Shown: positions 24,843-34,989, counted from the stretch's first letter. The stretch: 62,967 nt of DNA from Clostridia bacterium (GCA_017399405.1 JAFQCT010000020.1:86492-149458); one strand, 5' to 3'. The notes: a model not told the origin generated them from the letters alone. Translations and numbers: made by a program.

Positions 24843-26267
24843 ATGGGTGGTTTTTTTGGCGCAGTCAGTAAAAATGACACTGTTTTAGATGTGTTTTTTG
24901 GTACTGACTATCACTCTCATCTTGGTACTCGTCGTGGCGGTATGGCTGCTTACGATGAGAGTATCGGATTACAAAGAAAAATTCATAAAATTGAAAACTC
25001 ACCATTCAGAACAAAATTTGAAAATATTTCAAATCAGATGAAAGGTAACGCGGCAATCGGCTCAATCAGTGACTCGGATGCTCAACCATTGCTTGTCCGT
25101 TCAAAACTTGGCCTTTATGCAATCTGTATTATTGGTTTAATCAATAATAAAGAAAAACTTGTTGAAGAATACCTTTTTACAAATGGTGGCCACTTTGGTG
25201 CTATGACTAATGAGGGTATAAACTCAACTGAACTTGTTGCAGCAATTATCAATCAAAAAGATAATTTTGCAGATGGTATTGCTTATGCACAAAGCCTTAT
25301 TGACGGGACAGCATCTATTTTGATTCTTACTGATAGCGGTAAAATTATTGCAGCCCGTGATAGATTAGGCAGAATACCTGTTTTAATTGGTGCCCGTGAT
25401 GACGGTTATTGCGTTTCGTTTGAAGATTTTGCATATAAAAAACTCGGCTATGCAGATTATAAAGAATTAGGTGCTGGCGAAGTTGTTGAATTAACTTCAG
25501 AAAATGTTACTGTTCTTCGTGAAGCCGGTAAAGATATGAAAATCTGTGCGTTTTTATGGTCTTATTACGGTTATTCTACATCTTGTTATGAAGGCATTAA
25601 TGTAGAGGTAATGAGATATAAAAACGGTAAGATTATGGCAGAGCGTGACCGCCAGAATGGTGTTGCACAGGATATTGACTATGTAAGTGGTGTTCCTGAT
25701 TCAGGTACTCCTCACGCAATCGGCTATGCAAACGAAAGTGGTATTCAATTTGCTCGTCCATTTATCAAATACACACCTACTTGGGCAAGAAGTTTTACTC
25801 CTGCTAATCAGAATGAACGAAACAGAGTTGCAAAAATGAAGCAGATTCCTGTTCACGATTTAATTCAAGACAAAAAATTGCTTTTTGTTGATGATAGTAT
25901 TGTTCGTGGCACTCAGCTTCGTGAAACTGTTGAATTTCTTTATGAAAACGGTGCAAAAGAAGTTCATATCCGTTCTGCTTGTCCACCAATTATGTATGGT
26001 TGTAAATATCTCAACTTCTCGCGTGCTACATCTGATATGGAACTTATTGCTCGTAGTACTATTGTGGAGTTAGAAGGTATAGAAGGGTTCAATTATATTG
26101 ATGAATATATTGATTCTTCTACTGAACGCGGTAAAAAATTAAGAAGTGCTATTTGTGATAAGTTGCACTTTACATCTCTTGAATTCCAATCTATTGATGG
26201 AATAATTAAGGCTATAGGACTTCCGGCTGACAAAATTTGCACTTATTGTTGGAACGGTAAAGAATAA
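24843..26267 (+). CDS. Amidophosphoribosyltransferase-like protein lacking the N-terminal Cys
   Basis: This 474-residue PurF-family protein occupies the operon position of the first committed purine enzyme. The N-terminal Ntn-hydrolase-like domain begins MGGFFGAVSK, so the catalytic Cys2 that normally starts CGI/VFG is a Gly, and the LGTRRGG segment replaces the usual LQHRGQE. The PRTase domain is intact: PDSGTPHAIGYA and the PRPP loop FVDDSIVRGTQLRE. Cysteines at ICAFLW, ACPPIMYGC and the end (CTYCWNG) could hold an iron-sulphur cluster. Glutaminase activity is unlikely; it may use ammonia or a partner glutaminase, or act as a regulatory paralogue. Similar Cys-less PurF relatives exist in Bacteroidetes and Clostridia, to my knowledge. 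Confidence 0.82.
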   Translation: MGGFFGAVSKNDTVLDVFFGTDYHSHLGTRRGGMAAYDESIGLQRKIHKIENSPFRTKFENISNQMKGNAAIGSISDSDAQPLLVRSKLGLYAICIIGLINNKEKLVEEYLFTNGGHFGAMTNEGINSTELVAAIINQKDNFADGIAYAQSLIDGTASILILTDSGKIIAARDRLGRIPVLIGARDDGYCVSFEDFAYKKLGYADYKELGAGEVVELTSENVTVLREAGKDMKICAFLWSYYGYSTSCYEGINVEVMRYKNGKIMAERDRQNGVAQDIDYVSGVPDSGTPHAIGYANESGIQFARPFIKYTPTWARSFTPANQNERNRVAKMKQIPVHDLIQDKKLLFVDDSIVRGTQLRETVEFLYENGAKEVHIRSACPPIMYGCKYLNFSRATSDMELIARSTIVELEGIEGFNYIDEYIDSSTERGKKLRSAICDKLHFTSLEFQSIDGIIKAIGLPADKICTYCWNGKE

Positions 26268-26289
26268 AAAACTTATAGGAGAATACAAA

Positions 26290-27342
26290 ATGGAACATAA
26301 AAATTCTTTTTCTGCTAGCTATGCAGCTGCAGGCGTAGATATTACTGCTGGTTATAAATCAGTGGAACTTATGAAAAAACATGTAGCAAGAACTCGTAAT
26401 GAGGGTTCTGTTGATGATGTAGGCGGTTTTGGTGGTTGTTTTGACCTTAGCTGTGTTGCAGGAATGGAGCATCCTATTTCAGTTTCTGGTACTGACGGTT
26501 GCGGTACTAAAGTTAAACTCGCTATTCTTATGGATAAGCACGACACAATCGGTATTGATGCAGTTGCTATGTGCGTTAACGATATTATTTGTGTTGGTGC
26601 AAAGCCTTTATTCTTCCTTGACTATATTGCTTGCGGTAAAAATGTTCCTGAAAAGATTGCAGAAATCGTAGGTGGCGTTGCTGAAGGTTGTGTTCAATCA
26701 GGTTGTGCACTTATCGGTGGCGAAACTGCTGAACATCCCGGTTTAATGCCTGAAGAAGATTATGACCTTGCAGGTTTTGCAGTTGGTGTAGTTGACAAAC
26801 CTAAAATGATTGATAACAGTAAAATGGCTGTAGGTGATGTTGTTATCGCTCTTCCATCAACAGGTATTCACTCAAATGGTTTCAGCTTATGTCGTAAGGT
26901 TTTTGATATTGATAACAATAATCCTGAACTTTATGTTCCTCGCGAAGAGTTAGATGGTAAAACTATTGCTGAAGCGTTACTTGTTCCTACAAAGATTTAT
27001 GTTAAACCTGTTCTTGCTCTTCTTGAAAAAGTAAATGTAAAGGGCATTTCTCATATTACAGGTGGTGGATTCTACGAAAATATTCCACGCTCAATTCCTG
27101 ACGGACTTTGTGCAAAGATTGATAAATCTGCTGTTAAAGTTCTTCCTATTTTTGATGTTATTGCAAAGTGGGGCAACATTCCTGAACGCGATATGTTCAA
27201 TACATATAATATGGGTGTTGGTATGAGTATTGTAGTTCCGGCAAACGAAGTTGAACTTTCACTTTCAGTTCTTAAAGAAAATGGCATTGATGCTTATGTA
27301 ATCGGTGAGATTATTGAAGGCGACGAGAAGGTGCTTTTATAA
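26290..27342 (+). CDS. purM: Phosphoribosylformylglycinamidine cyclo-ligase
   Basis: This 350-residue AIR synthetase closes the imidazole ring. It contains AGVDITAGYKSVELMK, SGTDGCGTKVKLA, CVNDIICVGAKPLFFLDY, IGGETAEHPG and the C-terminal GGGFYENIPR, typical of PurM. The start follows TAGGAG. The last base of its stop codon is the first base of the purN start. Confidence 0.96.
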   Translation: MEHKNSFSASYAAAGVDITAGYKSVELMKKHVARTRNEGSVDDVGGFGGCFDLSCVAGMEHPISVSGTDGCGTKVKLAILMDKHDTIGIDAVAMCVNDIICVGAKPLFFLDYIACGKNVPEKIAEIVGGVAEGCVQSGCALIGGETAEHPGLMPEEDYDLAGFAVGVVDKPKMIDNSKMAVGDVVIALPSTGIHSNGFSLCRKVFDIDNNNPELYVPREELDGKTIAEALLVPTKIYVKPVLALLEKVNVKGISHITGGGFYENIPRSIPDGLCAKIDKSAVKVLPIFDVIAKWGNIPERDMFNTYNMGVGMSIVVPANEVELSLSVLKENGIDAYVIGEIIEGDEKVLL

Positions 27343-27968
27343 TGAGTAAAAGAATTGTAGTTCTTGTATCAGGTGGAGGCACAAATCTTCAGGCACTTAT
27401 TGATGCAGAAAAAAGAGGGGAGTTAGGTAACGGTAAAATTACTTGCGTAATTGCTTCAAAAGCCGATGCTTATGCTCTTACCCGTGCTGAAAATAACGGA
27501 ATTAAAACAAGAACACTTATAAGAAAAGATTATGCAGATATTGCTTCATACAGTTGTGCTATGCGAGATTTGCTTATTGAAGAAAAGGCAGATTTGATTG
27601 TATATGCAGGCTTTATGACTATTCTTGACGAAAATGTCTGTGATGCTTTTCAATATAAAATGATAAATGTGCATCCTGCCCTTATTCCATCTTTTTGCGG
27701 AAAAGGTTATTATGGATTACATGTTCACGAAGAAGCCTTGAAAAAAGGCGTAAAAGTGTCAGGTGCAACTGTTCATTTTGTAACTGCTGAATGTGATGCA
27801 GGCCCAATTATTTTACAAAAAGCAGTTGATGTTTTGAATGATGACACACCTGAAACATTACAGAAAAGAATTATGGAACAAGCAGAATGGAAGATACTTC
27901 CTAAAGCAGTACAGCTTTTCTGTGATGACAAAATTATAGTAGAAAACGGTAAAACAAAAATTATATAA
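27342..27968 (+). CDS. purN: Phosphoribosylglycinamide formyltransferase
   Basis: This 208-residue enzyme transfers formyl from 10-formyl-THF to GAR. VSGGGTNLQALID is the phosphate loop; INVHPALIPSF and CDAGPIILQ carry the catalytic Asn, His and Asp. Its use of formyl-THF fits the ZTP riboswitch over the operon. It overlaps purM by one base (TAATG), implying coupled translation. Confidence 0.95.
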   Translation: MSKRIVVLVSGGGTNLQALIDAEKRGELGNGKITCVIASKADAYALTRAENNGIKTRTLIRKDYADIASYSCAMRDLLIEEKADLIVYAGFMTILDENVCDAFQYKMINVHPALIPSFCGKGYYGLHVHEEALKKGVKVSGATVHFVTAECDAGPIILQKAVDVLNDDTPETLQKRIMEQAEWKILPKAVQLFCDDKIIVENGKTKII

Positions 27969-27984
27969 TCGGAGGATTTTTCAA

Positions 27985-28701
27985 ATGGAAATCAAGTCAC
28001 TTGAAAACGAACTTAATTCTCTCGCTTATCATGGCAGAGGTATTATCATTGGTAAGAGCGTTGATGGTAAAAAAGCAATTACTGCTTATTTTATTATGGG
28101 CAGAAGCGTTAACAGTCGCAACAGAGTTTTTGTTGCAGAAGGTGACGCTATGCGTACAAAAGCATTTGATGAGTCAAAAATGACAGACCCTCATCTTATC
28201 ATTTATTATCCTGTAAGAGTTCTTGGTAATAAAACTATTGTTACGAATGGTGACCAGACAGATACAATTTATGAACTTATGGATAAGCAAATGACTTTTG
28301 AACAGGCACTTCGCACTCGTGAGTTTGAAGATGATGCTCCAAACTATACACCTCGTATTTCAGGTATTATCCATCACGAAAATGGTGAAATGAATTACGC
28401 TATGTCAATTCTTAAGTCTGCTGACGGTGATGGTTCATCATGCCAGAGATATACATACGCTTATACAAATCCTCTTGCAGGTAAAGCTAAGTTTATTCAC
28501 ACTTACAAAGCTGACGGAAATCCACTTCCAAGCTTTGAAGGTGAGCCAAAAACTCTTGAATTACCTGATGTTGATATTGATACAATGACTGATATTATTT
28601 GGAAAAACCTTAATGAAGACAATAAAGTTTCACTTTTTGTAAGATACATTGATTTAGAAACAAATGAAGTTGAAACAAGAATAGTTAATAAAAATGTATA
28701 A
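27985..28701 (+). CDS. purO: IMP cyclohydrolase, PurO type
   Basis: This 238-residue protein matches the PurO/IMP_cyclohyd family first known from archaea: YHGRGIIIGKSVDG near the N terminus, MGRSVNSRNRVF and the internal GDQTDTIYELM. It would close FAICAR to IMP, the last step of the pathway. The next gene supplies the formyltransferase domain without a fused cyclohydrolase, so the two replace bifunctional PurH. It starts after CGGAGG. Confidence 0.9.
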   Translation: MEIKSLENELNSLAYHGRGIIIGKSVDGKKAITAYFIMGRSVNSRNRVFVAEGDAMRTKAFDESKMTDPHLIIYYPVRVLGNKTIVTNGDQTDTIYELMDKQMTFEQALRTREFEDDAPNYTPRISGIIHHENGEMNYAMSILKSADGDGSSCQRYTYAYTNPLAGKAKFIHTYKADGNPLPSFEGEPKTLELPDVDIDTMTDIIWKNLNEDNKVSLFVRYIDLETNEVETRIVNKNV

Positions 28702-28712
28702 GGAGATTGAAA

Positions 28713-29897
28713 ATGAAAGAATTTGAACTTAAATACGGTTGTAATCCTAACCAGAAACCATCAAAAATCTATATGGAAGATGGTTCAGAACTTCCTATTG
28801 AAATCCTTAATGGCAGACCAGGTTTCATCAATTTCCTTGATGCATTCAATTCTTGGCAGCTTGTAAAGGAAATTAAAGATATTCTCGGTATGCCTGCTGC
28901 AACATCATTCAAGCATGTAAGCCCTACATCTGCTGCAGTTGGTGTAAAACTTCCTGACTCTCTTAAAAAAGCTTGCTTTGTTGACGATATCGAAGACCTT
29001 GACGATTCTCCACTTGCTTGTGCTTATGCTCGTGCTCGTGGTACTGACAGAATGTCATCATTCGGTGACTGGATTGCTCTCAGTGACGAATGCGATGTAA
29101 CAACAGCTAAACTTGTTGCTCGTGAAGTTTCTGATGGTATTATTGCTCCTGGTTATTCAGCTGAAGCACTTGAAATCCTTAAAGGCAAGAGAAATGGTAA
29201 CTATAATATCGTAAAAATTGATGCTGATTATGTTCCTGCAGTACAGGAAAAGAAACAGGTTTTCGGCATTACTTTTGAACAGGGTAGAAATAATTTCAGA
29301 ATTGACGAAGAACTTCTTTCAAATATGGTTACTGAAAATAAAGAATTCCCTGAAGAAGCAAAACGCGACTTAATTATTGCACTTATTACTCTTAAATATA
29401 CACAGTCTAACTCTGTTTGCTATGCTTATGACGGACAGGCTATCGGTGTTGGTGCAGGTCAGCAGTCAAGAATTCACTGCACAAGACTTGCAGGTACAAA
29501 AGCTGATACATGGCATCTTCGTCAGCATCCAAAAGTACTCGCACTTCCTTTCCGTGATGATATTCGCCGTCCTGACAGAGATAATGTTATTGACGGTTAT
29601 ATCAATAAGAATGAAGAAGATGTTTGTGCAGATGGTATCTGGCAGAAATACTTCAAAACACAGCCTGAACCACTCACAGCAGAAGAAGCAAGAGCATATC
29701 TTGACACAATCACAGGTGTTTCAGTTGGTTCTGACGCATTCTTCCCATTTAGTGACAACATTGAAAGAGCTCGTAAGAGCGGTGTTTCATATATCGCAGA
29801 GCCAGGCGGTTCAATTCGTGATGATGTTGTTATTGATTGTTGTAATAAGTACGGAATTGCAATGGCATTTACAGGAATGCGTTTATTCCACCACTAA
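28713..29897 (+). CDS. purH: AICAR formyltransferase, stand-alone
   Basis: This 394-residue protein corresponds to the C-terminal formyltransferase domain of PurH, from ELKYGCNPNQKPSKIY through TSFKHVSPTSAAVGV, KYTQSNSVCYAYDGQAIGVG and the end with SDAFFPFSDNIERA and EPGGSIRDD. The N-terminal MGS-like cyclohydrolase domain of bifunctional PurH is absent; the preceding PurO does that step. The ATG at 28713 is preferred (AGGAGA upstream) over a TTG two codons earlier. Its substrate AICAR (ZMP) is the riboswitch ligand precursor. Confidence 0.93.
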   Translation: MKEFELKYGCNPNQKPSKIYMEDGSELPIEILNGRPGFINFLDAFNSWQLVKEIKDILGMPAATSFKHVSPTSAAVGVKLPDSLKKACFVDDIEDLDDSPLACAYARARGTDRMSSFGDWIALSDECDVTTAKLVAREVSDGIIAPGYSAEALEILKGKRNGNYNIVKIDADYVPAVQEKKQVFGITFEQGRNNFRIDEELLSNMVTENKEFPEEAKRDLIIALITLKYTQSNSVCYAYDGQAIGVGAGQQSRIHCTRLAGTKADTWHLRQHPKVLALPFRDDIRRPDRDNVIDGYINKNEEDVCADGIWQKYFKTQPEPLTAEEARAYLDTITGVSVGSDAFFPFSDNIERARKSGVSYIAEPGGSIRDDVVIDCCNKYGIAMAFTGMRLFHH

Positions 29898-29912
29898 TTT
29901 TTGAGGTTAATT

Positions 29913-31178
29913 ATGAAAATAATGGTTGTAGGTGGTGGCGGTAGAGAACACGCTATCATCAAAAAAATAAAAGAAAATAAAGATGTTACAGAAATCTTTG
30001 CATTACCCGGTAATGGTGGTATTGCAGCAGATGCTACTTGTGTAGATATCGGTGCTACTGATATTGAAAGAATTGTATCTTTCGCAGTAGAAAACAAGAT
30101 TGATTATGCAGTTGTTGCACCTGATGACCCATTGGTTTTAGGATGTGTTGACGCTCTTGAAAAGAAAGGGATTCCTTGCTTCGGTCCAAGAGCAAATGCC
30201 GCTATCATCGAAGGTAGTAAAGTTTTCTCAAAAAACTTAATGAAAAAGTACGGTATTCCTACTGCTACATACGAAGTTTTTGAGAATATGGAGGTTGCCC
30301 TTAACTACCTTGAAACTGCTCCTATTCCAACAGTTATCAAGGCTGATGGTCTTGCTCTCGGCAAAGGTGTTATTATTGCTCAGACTCGTGACGAAGCAAA
30401 AACTGCTGTCCGTGATATGATGGAAGGCGGAATTTTTGGTAAATCAGGCTCTCGTGTAGTAGTTGAAGAATTCCTTACAGGCCCTGAAGTATCAGTTCTT
30501 GCTTTTACTGATGGTAAAGTTGTTAAACCTATGGTTTCTTCAATGGACCATAAGCGTATAGGTGATAACGATACAGGTCTTAATACCGGTGGTATGGGTA
30601 CTGTAGCTCCAAACCCATATTACACAAAGAAAATAGCTGACGAATGTATGGAAACAATTTTCCTTCCTACAATCAATGCTATGAATAAGGAAGGAAGAAC
30701 ATTCAAAGGTTGTCTTTATTTTGGTCTTATGCTTACACCTAACGGACCAAAGGTTATCGAATATAATTGTCGTTTTGGTGACCCTGAAACACAAGTTGTA
30801 TTACCACTTCTTGAAAGTGATTTACTTACCGTTATGATGGCAACAACAAATGGTACTTTGTCTGATACAGAGGTTAAATTTGCAGATAAGCATGCTTGTT
30901 GCGTTATTTTAGCATCTAATGGCTACCCAACTGCTTATAAAAAAGGTTTTGAAATGACCTTTACAGAAGAAGCACTGAAAGCTACTTATGTAGCAGGTGC
31001 GAAACTTGAGAATGGCAAGCTTGTTACTGCGGGCGGTCGTGTTACGGGTACAACTGCTATTGCAGATTCTCTTGAAGAAGCAATTAAAGAAGCATACCGT
31101 TTGTCTGATGGCGTGAAGTTTGAAGGTGCTTATCGTAGAACTGATATTGGTAAGCGTGCACTTGATGCTTTGAACTAA
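29913..31178 (+). CDS. purD: Phosphoribosylamine-glycine ligase
   Basis: This 421-residue ATP-grasp enzyme makes GAR. It begins MKIMVVGGGGREHAI and contains LPGNGGIA, VIKADGLALGKGV, NTGGMGTVAPNP and NCRFGDPETQV. The ATG at 29913 follows TTGAGG; a TTG at 29901 belongs to the ribosome site. Its product feeds PurN, three genes upstream. Confidence 0.96.
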   Translation: MKIMVVGGGGREHAIIKKIKENKDVTEIFALPGNGGIAADATCVDIGATDIERIVSFAVENKIDYAVVAPDDPLVLGCVDALEKKGIPCFGPRANAAIIEGSKVFSKNLMKKYGIPTATYEVFENMEVALNYLETAPIPTVIKADGLALGKGVIIAQTRDEAKTAVRDMMEGGIFGKSGSRVVVEEFLTGPEVSVLAFTDGKVVKPMVSSMDHKRIGDNDTGLNTGGMGTVAPNPYYTKKIADECMETIFLPTINAMNKEGRTFKGCLYFGLMLTPNGPKVIEYNCRFGDPETQVVLPLLESDLLTVMMATTNGTLSDTEVKFADKHACCVILASNGYPTAYKKGFEMTFTEEALKATYVAGAKLENGKLVTAGGRVTGTTAIADSLEEAIKEAYRLSDGVKFEGAYRRTDIGKRALDALN

Positions 31179-31200
31179 GTGTAATGGAGGAAGATACTAA

Positions 31201-34200
31201 ATGGTTTATCGTATATTTGTTGAAAAGAAGACTGGCTTGGATAATGAAGCAAAAGGTCTTCTTAATGAAGCAAAACACTTGCTTGGCATTGAAAATTTAG
31301 AAGATATTCGTCTTTTTAATCGCTATGATGCAGAAAATATTACAGAAGAATTATTCCAATATGCTGTAAAAACAGTTTTTTCAGAGCCACAGCTTGATAA
31401 TGTATCAAGTAGTGTTAATATTCCTGATGCTTATGTTTTTGCAGTAGAAGCACTTCCTGGTCAGTTTGACCAAAGAGCAGACTCTGCAGCTCAGTGTATT
31501 CAGATTATTTCTCAGGGTGAGCGTCCTCTTATTCGTACTGCAAAGGTTTATGCTCTTTACGGTGCTTTAACAGACGCTGATATTAAAGCATTCAAAAATC
31601 ATGTAATCAACGCAGTTGAAAGTCGTGAAGCATCTCTTGAATTACCTGAAACACTTGCAGTAGAATATGCTGCACCTGAAACAGTTGCTACTGTTGATGG
31701 CTTTATCAGTATGGATGAATCAGCCCTTGCAAATCTTCTTGATGAAAAAGGACTTGCAATGGACCTTGATGACCTTAAGTTCTTACAGGCATATTTTAGA
31801 GATACTGAGCACAGAGACCCAACTATTACAGAAATCCGTGTTGTTGATACATATTGGTCTGACCATTGTCGTCACACAACATTCTCAACACATCTTGATA
31901 ATGTCCGTATTGATGACCCTGCAGTACAAGAAGCTTATGAGCGTTATCTTGCTGCAAGAGTAGAAGTTTACGGTGAAGAAAAAGCCGCAGCTCGTCCACA
32001 GACATTGATGGATATTGCTACTATCGGTACAAAAACACTTAAGAAACGCGGGATTCTTCCTGAACTTGACGAAAGTGAAGAAATCAATGCTTGTTCAATC
32101 CATGTTACAGCAACTGTAAATGGTGAAGACCAAGATTGGCTTCTTATGTTCAAAAATGAAACTCATAACCATCCTACAGAAATTGAGCCATTTGGTGGTG
32201 CTGCTACTTGTATCGGTGGTTGTATCCGTGACCCTCTTTCAGGTCGTGCTTATGTTCATCAGGCAATGCGTGTAACAGGTGCAGGTGACCCAAGAAAGAC
32301 TATTGCAGAAACTTTAGAGGGTAAACTTCCACAGCGTAAAATTTGCCAGACTGCAGCAGCGGGTTATTCTTCTTATGGTAACCAGATTGGTCTTGCTACA
32401 GGCCATGTTGCAGAAATTTATCACGAAGGCTTTGTTGCAAAGCGTCTTGAATGTGGTGCGGTAGTTGCTGCTGCCCCTGCTTATAATGTTCGCCGTGAGC
32501 GTCCTGCTCCGGGTGATGTAATTGTACTTCTTGGCGGTCGTACAGGCCGTGACGGTATTGGTGGTGCTACAGGTTCATCAAAGAGCCACAATATGAAGTC
32601 TCTTACAACTATGGCTTCTGAAGTTCAAAAAGGTAATGCTCCTGAAGAAAGAAAAATTCAAAGACTTTTCCGTAATGCAGAGGTTACTCGTTTAATCAAG
32701 CGTTGTAATGACTTCGGTGCAGGCGGTGTTTCTGTTGCTATCGGTGAGCTTGCTCCTGGTCTTCAGATTGACCTTGATGCAGTTCGTAAAAAGTATGAAG
32801 GTCTTGACGGTACTGAAATTGCTATTTCTGAATCTCAAGAGCGTATGGCAGTTGTTGTTGCCGCAGAAGATGCAGATAAATTTATCGCATTTGCTGAAGA
32901 AGAAAACCTTGAAGCATACCGTGTTGCTGTTGTTACTGAAGCAGAGCGTATGGTAATGAAGTGGAAAGGTAATATTATTGCTGACCTTAGTCGTGCATTC
33001 CTTGACACAAATGGTGCTGTTAAGCACATGAATGTTACAGTTACTAAAAAAGACCTTTCAGTATTAAGCAAAGCAATGTATGGTTCATTACGCGAAATGG
33101 CTGCTGACCTTCGTACAGCAAGCCAGCGTGGTCTTGTTGAACGCTTTGACTCAACTATCGGTGCAGGTAGCGTTGTAATGCCTTATGGTGGTAAGCGTCA
33201 GCTTACTCCTACACAGTCTATGGCTGCAGTATTACCAGTGCTTCCGGGTCAAGAAACAGACCAAGCAAGTGTGTTCAGTTGGGGTTGTGACCCTGACCAC
33301 CTTTCAGTTGACCCTTATACAGGTGCTCACGCATCAATTTACAACTCTGTTGCAAAACTTGTTGCTGCGGGTTGTGATTATAAACTTGCATATCTTACAT
33401 TACAAGAATTCTTTGAAAGACTTAAAACTGAACCTGAGCGTTGGGGCAAACCATTTGCAGCACTTCTTGGTGCACTTGATGCTCAGCTAGAATTGGGTGC
33501 CGCTGCAATCGGTGGTAAAGACTCAATGTCAGGTACTTTCCTTGATAAAGATGTTCCACCAACACTTATTTCTTTCGCTATTGCTCCTATCAAAAAGCAA
33601 GATGTTATCAGCCCTGAATTCAAAGAGGCAAATCATCCTGTATATCTCTTCGGTGCAACTGATGAGAGTGCTGATAGCCTTAAAGCTACATGGGATACAT
33701 TCCATAACCTTTGTAAAGAGGGTAAAGTTAAGGCTTCTTGGGCGGTTGAACACGGTATTGGCGAAGCAGTTATGAAGATGTCATTTGGTAACAATATCGG
33801 TTTTGCATCATCAAAAGACCTTAAAGAAAACTGGCATCTTGGTATGTGGGGCTTTATTGTTGCAGAACTTACTGAAGATGTTACAATTCCAGGCGTAATG
33901 AAAATCGGTACAACTACTGTAGAGCCTGTAATTAAACTCGGTGATGATACTGCTACAATCGAAGAACTTTATAAATTACATACTGCAACTCTTGAAGATG
34001 TATATCCAACTAAAGCTAAAGAAGATAAAGGTGAAATTCCTACTTATTCTTTTGAGGGTAAATGTGATATTGCTCCTGCAAACAAAACTAACAAACCTAA
34101 GGTGCTTATTCCTGTATTCCCAGGCACTAACTGTGAATATGACTCTGCTCGTGCAGTTGAAAAAGCAGGTGGTGAGGCAGAAATCTTTGTAATCAGAAAC

Positions 34201-34896
34201 CTTACTGCTGAAGATGTTGCAAGAAGTGTTGAAGGCTTCTCAGCTAAAGTAAAAGAAAGCCAGATGATTTTCATTCCAGGTGGTTTCTCAGGCGGTGACG
34301 AGCCAGACGGTTCAGCTAAATTTATTACTGCTTTCTTCCGTAATCCTGCTGTTAAAGAAGCAGTTACAGACCTTCTTGATAATCGTGATGGTCTTATGTG
34401 CGGTATCTGTAACGGTTTCCAAGCACTTATTAAGCTCGGTCTTGTTCCTTACGGAAAGATTATTGATACTGATGAAAATTGTCCTACACTTACATTCAAT
34501 AACATCAGTCGTCACCAGAGCAGAATCGTTCATACAAGAATTGCTTCTACAAAATCTCCATGGCTCAGCCTTATGAATGTGGGCGACATTGTGAATGTTC
34601 CTATTTCTCATGGTGAAGGTAAGTTCCTTGCTTCTCCTGAACTTATTGCAGAGCTTGCTAAAAACGGACAGATTGCTACACAGTATGTTGACCTTGATGG
34701 AAACGCAACATCAGATATTGACTTTAATCCAAATGGTTCAATTTGTGCAATTGAAGGTATTACTTCACCTGATGGTCGTGTATTCGGTAAAATGGGTCAC
34801 AGTGAGCGTATCGGTGACGGTCTTTACAAGAATGTACCGGGTGAATATGATATCCGTATGTTTGAAGCAGCGGTTAAGTATTTCCAAAATAAGTAA
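31201..34896 (+). CDS. purL: Phosphoribosylformylglycinamidine synthase, single chain
   Basis: This 1231-residue enzyme makes FGAM from FGAR, glutamine and ATP. The N-terminal PurS-like region is followed by the linker DTYWSDHCRHTTF, the first synthetase half (NETHNHPTEIEPFGGAATCIGG), a degenerate second half and a class I glutaminase with FPGTNCEYDSA, the nucleophile in MCGICNGFQAL and the His in ISHGEGKF. It is of the clostridial single-chain type (clade II) rather than the Bacillus PurL/PurQ/PurS set. It is the last gene of the operon, before a strong terminator. Confidence 0.96.
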   Translation: MVYRIFVEKKTGLDNEAKGLLNEAKHLLGIENLEDIRLFNRYDAENITEELFQYAVKTVFSEPQLDNVSSSVNIPDAYVFAVEALPGQFDQRADSAAQCIQIISQGERPLIRTAKVYALYGALTDADIKAFKNHVINAVESREASLELPETLAVEYAAPETVATVDGFISMDESALANLLDEKGLAMDLDDLKFLQAYFRDTEHRDPTITEIRVVDTYWSDHCRHTTFSTHLDNVRIDDPAVQEAYERYLAARVEVYGEEKAAARPQTLMDIATIGTKTLKKRGILPELDESEEINACSIHVTATVNGEDQDWLLMFKNETHNHPTEIEPFGGAATCIGGCIRDPLSGRAYVHQAMRVTGAGDPRKTIAETLEGKLPQRKICQTAAAGYSSYGNQIGLATGHVAEIYHEGFVAKRLECGAVVAAAPAYNVRRERPAPGDVIVLLGGRTGRDGIGGATGSSKSHNMKSLTTMASEVQKGNAPEERKIQRLFRNAEVTRLIKRCNDFGAGGVSVAIGELAPGLQIDLDAVRKKYEGLDGTEIAISESQERMAVVVAAEDADKFIAFAEEENLEAYRVAVVTEAERMVMKWKGNIIADLSRAFLDTNGAVKHMNVTVTKKDLSVLSKAMYGSLREMAADLRTASQRGLVERFDSTIGAGSVVMPYGGKRQLTPTQSMAAVLPVLPGQETDQASVFSWGCDPDHLSVDPYTGAHASIYNSVAKLVAAGCDYKLAYLTLQEFFERLKTEPERWGKPFAALLGALDAQLELGAAAIGGKDSMSGTFLDKDVPPTLISFAIAPIKKQDVISPEFKEANHPVYLFGATDESADSLKATWDTFHNLCKEGKVKASWAVEHGIGEAVMKMSFGNNIGFASSKDLKENWHLGMWGFIVAELTEDVTIPGVMKIGTTTVEPVIKLGDDTATIEELYKLHTATLEDVYPTKAKEDKGEIPTYSFEGKCDIAPANKTNKPKVLIPVFPGTNCEYDSARAVEKAGGEAEIFVIRNLTAEDVARSVEGFSAKVKESQMIFIPGGFSGGDEPDGSAKFITAFFRNPAVKEAVTDLLDNRDGLMCGICNGFQALIKLGLVPYGKIIDTDENCPTLTFNNISRHQSRIVHTRIASTKSPWLSLMNVGDIVNVPISHGEGKFLASPELIAELAKNGQIATQYVDLDGNATSDIDFNPNGSICAIEGITSPDGRVFGKMGHSERIGDGLYKNVPGEYDIRMFEAAVKYFQNK

Positions 34897-34910
34897 TCAT
34901 ATTTAAGTTA

Positions 34911-34940
34911 AAAGCACTCATCATAAGATGGGTGCTTTTT
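34911..34940 (+). terminator. Terminator of the purine operon
   Basis: AAAGCACTCATC pairs with GATGGGTGCTTT around ATAA and runs into T5. Its core equals the terminator at 14203-14229. Confidence 0.92.
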
Positions 34941-34989
34941 ATTGCTTATTATTTCAATTTGTGCTATTATGTTTAACAGAGGTGAGCGT

